Assembly: GCA_023228825.1 (NCBI GenBank) | Contig: JALOAL010000004.1 | Span: 1-64,000, forward strand | Source: Dehalococcoidia bacterium | Lineage (GTDB): Bacteria > Chloroflexota > Dehalococcoidia > UBA2979 | Direction: 5' to 3' | DNA: 64,000 bases | Shown: one piece after another, positions 57,629 to 64,000 of the stretch | Position numbering within the stretch: position 1 is the first letter of the stretch | How the letters are laid out: each line of letters opens with the position of its first letter | Made by a program: the position numbers and the translations under genes | Notes under the pieces: generated by a model | The model's input: only the letters and a program-made list of their open reading frames with translations | Told to the model about the DNA's origin: nothing | Databases searched by the model: none

Positions 57629-58789
57629 ATGGGTGATGGCGAAGACTCGGCCGGGCAGCGTCCCGCGGCGACGCCAGGAGCAGCGGGAGCGCCGGGGCCG
57701 GCGGGCACGTCCCCGGACCTCGGGCGCCCAGATACCGGGCGCCCAGACACCGGGCGCCCGGGCCGGCAGTGGCGTCGCGTCGCGTTCCAGGGGTCGCTCG
57801 GGCTCGCGGCGCTGGCGGCCTTCCTCTGGCGCGTGGACATCGGTGCGGTCGTCGCGCAACTCGGACGTATCGATATCCGCTGGGCGCTCGTGGCGCTGGT
57901 GGTCTTCACGGGCTCCAAGTTCATCCATGGCTGGCGGTGGTGGGAGTTCCTCGGACGCCGCGAGGTGCCGCTGAAGCCGCTGGTGGGAGTGTTCCTGGTC
58001 TCCAACCTGGCCAACTCGGTGCTGCCGCTGCGGGCCGGTGACCTGTTGCGCGTGGAGGTGCCCCACCACCGCTGGGGCGTGCCTCGAACCACGCTGGCCA
58101 GCAGCGTGTTCGTGGTGGAATCCGTGCTGGACCTGTTCGCGTTCGCCGTGCTGCTGGTGGTGGCGCTGCTGCTGGCTGATCTGCCCGCCTACATGCGCCC
58201 GCTGGTGGGCCTGGTGGGCATCGCCTCCGTGCTGCTCTTCGGCGCCATGGTGGTGGCGGCCCGTGCACGTGTCTCCCTCTCGCGATGGATCTCCCGAGCG
58301 CTCTCCCCGCTGCCGGACGCGGTGGAGCGCCGCGTGGGCGAGTTGATCCCCACGTTCATCGACGGGATGGCCTCGCTGAGCACGAACCGGCAGGCGGTGC
58401 GCGTGGTGGTGGTCTCCCTGGTGGCCTGGGGGGTGGAGGTGCTGGTCTACTGGCTGATGGCCCAGGCCTTCGGCCTGCGGCTGGATCTGTACCAGGCGCT
58501 CATCCTGATGATCGCCGCCAACCTGATCGTCTCGCTGCCCCTCACGCCGTGGAGCGTGGGCCCGTACGAACTCGCGGTCACGGAGGCGCTGGTCACGCTG
58601 GGCGCCGACCGCGTGGAGGCCGGCGCGTTCGCCATTGGTTCGCACCTGATGTTGCAGGTGTGGATCATGAGCACCGGCATCGCGGCCATGCTGGCCCTGC
58701 GGCTGTCTCCGCGTGACCTGTTGCCCGGGAGACACGAGGCCGCCCCCGCCGCGCCGCGCCGACAGGAAGATGGCACGCCCGCCCCCTAG
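57629..58789 (+). CDS. UPF0104/LPG-synthase-like membrane protein
   Basis: A 386-residue protein of the lysylphosphatidylglycerol synthase transmembrane-region family (PF03706). About eight helices follow a 45-residue Gly/Pro-rich head that contains 15-bp repeats (GRPDTGRPDTGRPG). Landmarks are FIHGWRWWEFLG, SNLANSVLPLRAGDLLRVEV and LIVSLPLTPWSVGPYELAVTEAL. The soluble lysyl-transferase half is missing, so it is probably a flippase-like or lipid-handling protein. Ribosome site absent; GATTAT at 57618-57623 may serve a leaderless start. Confidence 0.85.
   Translation: MGDGEDSAGQRPAATPGAAGAPGPAGTSPDLGRPDTGRPDTGRPGRQWRRVAFQGSLGLAALAAFLWRVDIGAVVAQLGRIDIRWALVALVVFTGSKFIHGWRWWEFLGRREVPLKPLVGVFLVSNLANSVLPLRAGDLLRVEVPHHRWGVPRTTLASSVFVVESVLDLFAFAVLLVVALLLADLPAYMRPLVGLVGIASVLLFGAMVVAARARVSLSRWISRALSPLPDAVERRVGELIPTFIDGMASLSTNRQAVRVVVVSLVAWGVEVLVYWLMAQAFGLRLDLYQALILMIAANLIVSLPLTPWSVGPYELAVTEALVTLGADRVEAGAFAIGSHLMLQVWIMSTGIAAMLALRLSPRDLLPGRHEAAPAAPRRQEDGTPAP
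57721..57765. repeat. 15-bp tandem repeats in UPF0104 gene
   Basis: CGGGCGCCCAGATAC (57721-57735) recurs with one change at 57736-57750 and partly at 57751-57765. It encodes GRPDT repeats in the N-terminal head. Confidence 0.85.
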
Positions 58790-58803
58790 CAGCGCCCCCT
58801 CCG

Positions 58804-58809
58804 TACACT
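58804..58809 (+). promoter_or_regulatory. -10 box for carboxypeptidase gene
   Basis: TACACT would start transcription near 58816, 26 bases before the GTG at 58842, which has a GGAGA site 7 bases upstream. Confidence 0.4.
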
Positions 58810-58841
58810 CGGACGGCGGGGAGCACATCGGAGACGCACTC

Positions 58842-59804
58842 GTGGAGACGTACCGTGCGGGCGCCCGGTCGCTTGCTGCGCTGTCCCTCGTCCTCGCGCT
58901 CGCCCTCGCCCTCGCCCTCCTCGCGCACGTGGTAGCCGTCCCGGCGCGCGCGGCGGCGGAGGAAGCCCCGCTCCTCCGAGGCGACCTGCCCGTCCGAGGC
59001 GGCCTCGCGCTCCTGTCCACGACTCGCAACGCCGCCGTCACCGACGTACTGGCGGCGACGCGGGCCGGGGGGTGCGACGTCACGCTGATCGCGCTCGCGA
59101 CGAGGGGCGCGTTCCGCACCTACGTGCCGGGGGCGCCGCCGTTCGTGAACGCTGGGTTCCCGTCCGGCCTCGATGCGTCGTCCACCCTGGTGGTGCGGTG
59201 CGCGAAGCCGCCCCCGGACGTCCCGGACTTGCACCTGCTGATGCTCGTGACGAAGACCAATGCGCTGGCCGCGGACTTCGCGCCCGCGGACCTGGTGGCG
59301 CTGCCAGCGGAGGCTGTGCTGCCGGGCGGCGCCACGCTCACCCTGGCGGAAGAGGCGGCGGAGGCGCTGGCGGAGATGCTCGAGGCCGCACGCGGGCAGG
59401 GCTTCGACGTGCGCGTGCGCTCCGCCTACCGCTCCTACGCGGAGCAGGTGAGCACGTACCAGTACTGGGTGGCCGTGCTGGGGGAGGCGGTCGCGGGGCA
59501 GCGCAGCGCGCGGCCCGGCCACAGCGAGCACCAACTGGGCACCGTGGTGGACGTGGCCATCGCCTCGCTCGGGTGGGGGCTGGAGCCCGCGCTCGCGGAG
59601 ACGCCGGAGGGGCGCTGGCTGGCCCGGAACGCCGAGCGCTTCGGCTTCGTGGCGAGTTACCCGCAGGGCGCAGAGGAGGTGACGGGCTACGCCTACGAGC
59701 CGTGGCACCTGCGCTACATCGGCCGCACGCACGCCGGCTGGCTGCGCGTGAGCGGCCTCGCCCTGACGGAGTACCTGACCGCGCTCTGGGACGAGGTCGA
59801 GTAG
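58842..59804 (+). CDS. D-alanyl-D-alanine carboxypeptidase (VanY/M15B)
   Basis: A 320-residue zinc peptidase that trims the terminal D-Ala from peptidoglycan stems. A signal peptide (LVLALALALALLAHVVAVPARA, shown in part) leads into an ~130-residue unassigned N-terminal region and then the M15B domain: SAYRSYAEQ, RPGHSEHQLGTVVD (H and D ligands) and EPWHLRYIG (catalytic Glu/His). GTG 58842 is preferred over earlier frames because GGAGA and the signal peptide fit. It acts outside the membrane, with PBP1C as the nearby peptidoglycan synthase. Confidence 0.9.
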   Translation: METYRAGARSLAALSLVLALALALALLAHVVAVPARAAAEEAPLLRGDLPVRGGLALLSTTRNAAVTDVLAATRAGGCDVTLIALATRGAFRTYVPGAPPFVNAGFPSGLDASSTLVVRCAKPPPDVPDLHLLMLVTKTNALAADFAPADLVALPAEAVLPGGATLTLAEEAAEALAEMLEAARGQGFDVRVRSAYRSYAEQVSTYQYWVAVLGEAVAGQRSARPGHSEHQLGTVVDVAIASLGWGLEPALAETPEGRWLARNAERFGFVASYPQGAEEVTGYAYEPWHLRYIGRTHAGWLRVSGLALTEYLTALWDEVE

Positions 59805-59955
59805 GCCCTCGGGGCGTGGGCGGGGACAGGCCGCAGGATGGGAGTCCGTGCGTGTCCCGGCCGTCCGCCCTTCGACGGGGTCAGGCCGAACGGGTGTTCC
59901 TCCTACCCCGCGCCCCTACGGGAAGACGCCGGGAGGACTGGCCGGGGGCCGGGCC

Positions 59956-60981
59956 TCAGAGCGTGGGGTAGCCGCCAGCGCCTCGGAGGACCTCGCGGAG
60001 TTCGTCCTGGGCCGCCTCCAGGCGGGGGAGCCGCACCGTCAGCGATTGTTCGATGGACTGCTCCATCCAGTCGGCGGGGTGGCGGTCGCTCATGGCGAGC
60101 GTGTGGGCGGTGTTCCAGATCTCCGCCGCCAGCATCATGGTGGGGAGCAGGTCCACCTCCTGGCGGGTGAGCGGCGGGTCGCCGTGCGCCTGGTAACCGG
60201 CGAGGAACGCGTGCAGGCTCCAGCCGTCCAGTCCGCCATCCGTCAGCAGACTGCGGCCCAGGTCCGCCACGCGCGCGTCGCGGTGCGCCTGGTCGAAGTC
60301 CAGCATGGCGGAGACGTCATCGCCATCGAACAGGATGTTGTTGCCCAGGCACTCGAAGTAGACGAGGTGGTCCGGGAGGTCGTCGTAGCCGCGCGCGCGG
60401 GCGTCCTCCAGGTTGCGCTCGCGCAGCGCCTCGAAGGCGTGCGCGCGCTCGGGGTGGCGGAGGGCGTCCCAGGCGATCAGGGCGTGGAAGTCCGCGAACC
60501 CGTCCAGCCGCAGGGGCGTGTCCAGGTCCGTGATGCGGCCAAAGCCCGGGCGCTGCTCCGTCTCCGGGTAGTCGCGCAGGTCCACGTGCAGGAGGGCCAG
60601 CAACGCCCCCTTGCGCTGCAGGGAACGACGCGTGTTCGCCGGCGGATCGCCGTGGACGAAGGGGAACAGCGCCCAGCGGCCCGCCTCCGTCTCCAGTTGC
60701 GATCCGCCGCCGGCCACGATGGCCGGCGCCACCGGCCAGTCGCGGTTGGCCAGGTACTGCAACAGCCGGTGCTCGTAGGCCACGGAGTCCTGGGTCTGCC
60801 GCGGGTGGTAGCGGCGCAGCACGCGCGCGGGCAGTCCAGGCGCGTCTACGCGCCAGTGCTCGTTGACCGCGCCGCCGGACAGCGGCTCCACGCTTGCCTG
60901 CTCGATACCGAACGCACCGAGGGCTTCCTCGATAGCGGGGCGGTCGCCGCCGGGTACGGCGGGGGCCAAGATCGTTGCCAT
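59956..60981 (-). CDS. Phosphotransferase-fold protein with altered catalytic loop
   Basis: A 341-residue protein of the APH/homoserine-kinase-type fold. The N-lobe has EPLSGGAVNEHWRV and a central FPFVHGD. The C-lobe catalytic loop reads YFECLGNNILF (208-218), where the family has HGDxxxxN: His is Tyr208, Gly is Phe209 and the base Asp is Glu210, while Asn215 and the metal DFD (LDFDQAH) are kept. Activity may be altered or lost. ATG 60981 follows AGGTGG. It lies downstream of the transglutaminase/alpha-E/ATP-grasp genes on the same strand. Confidence 0.8.
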   Translation of the reverse strand: MATILAPAVPGGDRPAIEEALGAFGIEQASVEPLSGGAVNEHWRVDAPGLPARVLRRYHPRQTQDSVAYEHRLLQYLANRDWPVAPAIVAGGGSQLETEAGRWALFPFVHGDPPANTRRSLQRKGALLALLHVDLRDYPETEQRPGFGRITDLDTPLRLDGFADFHALIAWDALRHPERAHAFEALRERNLEDARARGYDDLPDHLVYFECLGNNILFDGDDVSAMLDFDQAHRDARVADLGRSLLTDGGLDGWSLHAFLAGYQAHGDPPLTRQEVDLLPTMMLAAEIWNTAHTLAMSDRHPADWMEQSIEQSLTVRLPRLEAAQDELREVLRGAGGYPTL

Positions 60982-61074
60982 GGCAGGTCGCCACCTTCCC
61001 ACGTCCAGCGTACCCCCCAACCTCCCCCGGGGCACCGGCAGGGGCGTGGGCGGAAGGCCCGGCGGGCGGCGCAA

Positions 61075-61896
61075 CTAGCCGGCGGCCGACTGGTCTGTGG
61101 CGATGCGGATGGAGGTGCTCCACTGCTCGCGGGCGACGCCTCGATAGGTGCCGCGGACGGGAGGGACGTCGTCGTAGTCGCGCCCCACGGCGGTGACCAC
61201 GTAGCGCGTGTCCTGTGGGTGGCCGTTGGCCGGGTCGAAGCCGTGCCAGTGGTCGTCTGCCAGCACCTGCACCCAGGCGTGCGAGGCGTCCGTGGAGGTC
61301 TCGCCGTCGCAGGAGGCGAGGTAGCCGCTGACATAACGCGCGGCCACGCCTCGATGCCGCAGGATGGCGATCATCAGGTGCGCGAAGTCCTGGCACACGC
61401 CCTGGCCCGCCGCCACCAGGTCCAGCGCCGTGGCGGAGACCGCCGTCACCCCCACCGCGAAGGCGAAGCGCTCCCGCAGGTACGTGTTCACGCGCTCCGC
61501 CAGCGCCACCGGGCCCAGGCCCTCGCCGCCCACCTCGTGCGACAGCGCCACCACCGCCGGATCCAGGTGCGGCGCGCGCGGAGTGGGTTGCAGGTAGAGG
61601 CGCTCCAGCAGCGGTGGGAGTCCCTGCGCGGACTCCGGGTTGGTGGTGGTGAGCACCTCCGCCTCCGCGCGCACGTGGAGGCGGTCCACCGGATGCAGGT
61701 AGTCCAGGTGATGCACGGTGTTGCCGAAGACGTCCGAGAAGGGACGCGGATCCGTGACCGGCGTGGTGGTGACGCCTCCGGAGATCAGGCGCTGCCCGCT
61801 GGGCCGAGAGGCAGGCAGCAGGCAGATCTCGCTGTGCAGTTGGCGGACGGGCTGGGTGTAGGTGTACGTGGTCTCCCAGTGGACGCGGACGATCAC
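61075..61896 (-). CDS. Transglutaminase-like protein
   Basis: A 273-residue papain-fold transglutaminase. The N-terminal bacterial transglutaminase domain (VHWETTYTYTQPVRQLHSE) precedes the catalytic part: GQGVCQDFAHLM (Cys), DASHAWVQV (His) and GFDPANGH (Asp). Its start overlaps the alpha-E gene stop by 4 bases, so translation is coupled. With alpha-E and ATP-grasp genes it forms a widespread cluster predicted to make or modify a peptide; the product is unknown. Confidence 0.9.
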   Translation of the reverse strand: MIVRVHWETTYTYTQPVRQLHSEICLLPASRPSGQRLISGGVTTTPVTDPRPFSDVFGNTVHHLDYLHPVDRLHVRAEAEVLTTTNPESAQGLPPLLERLYLQPTPRAPHLDPAVVALSHEVGGEGLGPVALAERVNTYLRERFAFAVGVTAVSATALDLVAAGQGVCQDFAHLMIAILRHRGVAARYVSGYLASCDGETSTDASHAWVQVLADDHWHGFDPANGHPQDTRYVVTAVGRDYDDVPPVRGTYRGVAREQWSTSIRIATDQSAAG

Positions 61897-62861
61897 GCGC
61901 TGGCTCCTGCCGTGGTTGCTTCGGGCAGGCCGCGGAAGATGTCCTCTGTCAGCGCCTCGTCAATCCGGCCCAGGCGCAACTGGAACTCGTCCAGGAACTG
62001 GTGGAGGCCGGAGCGGATCACGTCCGCGGAGTCCGCCGCGCGCAGGTCCAACTCCAGCAGCGCGATCTCCCGTGCCGCCCGCACGGAGCGCGAGTCCGGC
62101 GTGTGCTCGGTGGCCCGCTCGAAGTGCCGCTTCATCGCCAGCAGGGAGAACATCAGGCTGCGCGGGAACGCGCGCTCGAACATCAGCAGGTCCGCCACAC
62201 GCGGCCCGGTGACTGTGCCGTGGTGGTGCTTGCGGAAGGCCTCCAGCGCGCTTGCGGAGCGGAGGACGGCCATCCACTGATAGCGGTCCAGAGGGCCGCC
62301 CACGTCGTTGGGCGAGGGCAGCAGGATGAAGTACTTCGTGTCAATGATGCGGCTGGTCATGTCCGCGCGCTCCAGGAACATGCCTACCCGGAACCACTCG
62401 CGGCCCTCCGTGAGCAGGACGGTGTTGTCGAAGAGCCCCAGGATCGCCGCCACGCTGCGCTTCACGTTGGCGTAGAGCGCGCGATGCGACCCCTCGCCCG
62501 GGGGGCGGCTGGTGCTCAGGTAGAGGCCGTTGATCTCCTCGAAGACCTCGCGGGAGAGGTATTCGCGGATCTCCCGCGCGAGCGAGCGCGCGCGGAAAAT
62601 CGTGGAGCGCAGGGACTGCGGGTAGTGCATGGAGTAGATGACGAAGTCGGCTGGCGTCAGGCCCGGGTGCTCCGCCTGCGCCTCCTCGAACGCGTCTTGC
62701 GCGCCCATGGTGGCGATGACGGCGTCCCACGCCTCGGTGCCGTCGGCGGAGACCTGTTCCGTGGTGGTCTGCAGGTTCACGTCCGCCAGGCGGGCCAGGT
62801 TCTCCGCGCGTTCCAGGTATCGCCCCAGCCAGTACAGGCCCTCCGCGGTACGACTCAGCAC
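61893..62861 (-). CDS. Alpha-E domain protein (DUF403)
   Basis: A 322-residue all-helical protein beginning MLSRTAEGLYWLGRYLERAENLARL, the signature of the alpha-E family, followed by RADMTSRIIDTKYFILLPS. The gene abuts the ATP-grasp gene (its start is at 62861, the ATP-grasp stop codon ends at 62862). Alpha-E proteins always travel with the permuted ATP-grasp and transglutaminase genes; biochemical role unknown. Confidence 0.92.
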   Translation of the reverse strand: MLSRTAEGLYWLGRYLERAENLARLADVNLQTTTEQVSADGTEAWDAVIATMGAQDAFEEAQAEHPGLTPADFVIYSMHYPQSLRSTIFRARSLAREIREYLSREVFEEINGLYLSTSRPPGEGSHRALYANVKRSVAAILGLFDNTVLLTEGREWFRVGMFLERADMTSRIIDTKYFILLPSPNDVGGPLDRYQWMAVLRSASALEAFRKHHHGTVTGPRVADLLMFERAFPRSLMFSLLAMKRHFERATEHTPDSRSVRAAREIALLELDLRAADSADVIRSGLHQFLDEFQLRLGRIDEALTEDIFRGLPEATTAGASA

Positions 62862-64000
62862 CTACTGCTCCTGCCGTTGATGCTGCTGCCGGCCGGGCGG
62901 CGTGGGATCCGCGCGCAGGATCCACGTGTCCTTGCTGCCCCCACCCTGCGAGGAGTTCACGATGTAGGACTCGGCGTTGGCGGCCACGCGCGTGAGCCCG
63001 CCGGGCAGCACCCAGGAGGACTCGCCCGTCACCACGAAGGGACGGAGGTCGGCGCGCCTCGGCTCAAAGACCTCGCCGTTGAAGGACGGGATGGTGGAGA
63101 ACTCCTGCACCGGCTGCGCGATCCACTGCCGCGGCGCGGCGCGCACCCGCTCCCGCGCGGCCTCCAGCGTCGCCTTTGACGCCTGCGGCCCCACGATGAT
63201 CCCGTACCCGCCCGATCCGTCCGAGGGCTTCAGGACGAGTTCGTGCAGGTGATCCAGCATGTACTCCAGGTCGTCCGTCCTCCAGCCCGTGTAGGTGTCC
63301 ACGTTGGGGATGATCGGCTCCTCGCCCAGGTAGTAGCGGATCAGTTCTGGGACATAACGGTACGTCGTCTTGTCGTCGGCGACACCCGTGCCGATGGCGT
63401 TCACCACGGTCACGTTGCCCGCCAGGTAGGCGTTCACCAGCCCGGCCACGCCCAGGATGCTGTCCTCCCGGAACACGAGGGGATCCAGGAAGTCGTCGTC
63501 CACCCGCCGGTATATGACGTGGACGCGCTCCAGGCCGGTAGTGGCGCGGAGGTAGACGCGGTCGTTGTCCACCACCAGGTCGCGCCCCTCCACCAGTTCG
63601 ATGCCCATCTGGCGGGCGAGGAACGAGTGTTCGAAGTAGGCGGAGTTGTACGGCCCCGGCGTCAGGATGACGGAGCGCACCTGGTCTGCCGGGACGCCCT
63701 CTGGCCGCACGGCGGCGAGCATCTCCAGGAGGCGCTCCGGGTAGCCGTCCACCGGCTCCACGCGGTCCTCCGGGAACAGGTCCGGCACGGTGTTGAGCAT
63801 GGTGCGCCGGTTCTCGATCACGTAGGAGACCCCAGAAGGCGTGCGAAGGTTGTCCTCCAGCACGCGGAACGTGCCCTCCACGTCTCTGATCAGGTCTACC
63901 CCGGCGATGTGGCAGTAGACGCCCAGGGGCGGTGTGAACCCGGCCATGCGCAAGCGGTATGCGGGGTGGTCAAAGACCAGTTCCGCAGGGATGACGCCGT
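62862..64000 (-). CDS. Circularly permuted ATP-grasp protein (DUF404/407), partial
   Basis: The gene runs off the right edge; about 379 codons are in the window and translation continues in frame through the last bases (PAELVFDHPAYRLRMAGF). Visible family blocks are GVYCHIAGVDLIRDVEGTFRVLEDN, RVHVIYRRVDDDFLDPLVF, NAIGTGVADDKTTYRYVP, LKPSDGSGGYGI and SSQGGGSKDTW. These proteins likely form an amide or ester bond with ATP. It is the first visible gene of the three-gene cluster. Confidence 0.92.
   Translation of the reverse strand, partial: GVIPAELVFDHPAYRLRMAGFTPPLGVYCHIAGVDLIRDVEGTFRVLEDNLRTPSGVSYVIENRRTMLNTVPDLFPEDRVEPVDGYPERLLEMLAAVRPEGVPADQVRSVILTPGPYNSAYFEHSFLARQMGIELVEGRDLVVDNDRVYLRATTGLERVHVIYRRVDDDFLDPLVFREDSILGVAGLVNAYLAGNVTVVNAIGTGVADDKTTYRYVPELIRYYLGEEPIIPNVDTYTGWRTDDLEYMLDHLHELVLKPSDGSGGYGIIVGPQASKATLEAARERVRAAPRQWIAQPVQEFSTIPSFNGEVFEPRRADLRPFVVTGESSWVLPGGLTRVAANAESYIVNSSQGGGSKDTWILRADPTPPGRQQHQRQEQ

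Noticed and set aside
1..64000. tRNA, rRNA, CRISPR or prophage genes
   Set aside because: No T-loop GGTTCGAATCC-like sites in cloverleaf context, no rRNA blocks, no spaced direct repeats, and no integrase or phage genes were seen.

Overview
The window is a chromosomal segment of a GC-rich, densely packed bacterium. Codons strongly prefer G or C in third position, and most starts carry GGAGG-like ribosome sites. The mix of lipid/aromatic-type catabolic genes (CaiB-type CoA-transferase, two acyl-CoA dehydrogenases, enoyl-CoA hydratase, luciferase-like flavin monooxygenase, SDR), MalT/BTAD regulators and peptidoglycan enzymes suggests a high-GC Chloroflexota lineage (SAR202/Tepidiforma-like). 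This is an inference from gene content; an actinobacterial relative is the main alternative. No rRNA, tRNA, CRISPR array, phage or transposase gene was found.

Layout. 0.1-14.3 kb: a catabolic block, nearly all on the minus strand (enoyl-CoA hydratase, fused double CaiB, SDR, two acyl-CoA dehydrogenases, LLM monooxygenase plus hydrolase pair, HSL-type esterase), with MGMT and IspH housekeeping genes. 14.4-27.5 kb: a secreted lamin-tail protein, an Eis-like acetyltransferase, a CBS protein, oligoribonuclease, a lipoprotein FKBP isomerase, a macrodomain protein, an FmdB zinc ribbon, an aldo/keto reductase, beta-carbonic anhydrase, an ABC-F ATPase and an rRNA methyltransferase. 27.5-34.6 kb: a 1088-residue STAND/TPR/BTAD regulator, followed at once by a 33-codon gene for a signal peptide with only six residues after the predicted cleavage site (EMILPW), then an HDOD protein, an unknown protein and pyrophosphatase. 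34.6-44.3 kb: an MFS exporter, a peptide ABC importer (binding protein and two permeases, no ATPase), a MarR-MFS unit, a second HDOD protein and a RibD-like reductase. 44.3-54.2 kb: a penicillin-binding protein 1C and alpha-2-macroglobulin pair, then small unknown genes. 54.2-57.6 kb: a thiamine-precursor (HMP) transport operon under a TPP riboswitch. 57.6-64 kb: a UPF0104-type membrane protein, a VanY-type carboxypeptidase, an odd phosphotransferase, and the transglutaminase/alpha-E/ATP-grasp cluster running off the right edge.

Themes across the window. (1) At least six genes lack a Shine-Dalgarno site and have a TAnnnT hexamer ending 6-7 nt before the start codon, which is the leaderless promoter layout. 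(2) Short tandem repeats with 12-22 bp units recur, several of them duplicating the stop codon itself. (3) Several proteins have altered catalytic residues: CaiB Asp to Glu, a macroglobulin without its thioester, a lone dimerisation domain with His to Arg, and a phosphotransferase with HGD to YFE.

The best candidate for an undescribed system is the TPR regulator plus exported hexapeptide at 28.2-31.8 kb. Its layout resembles RRNPP-type peptide signalling, but with a different receptor architecture and a leader RNA containing two mutually exclusive stems.
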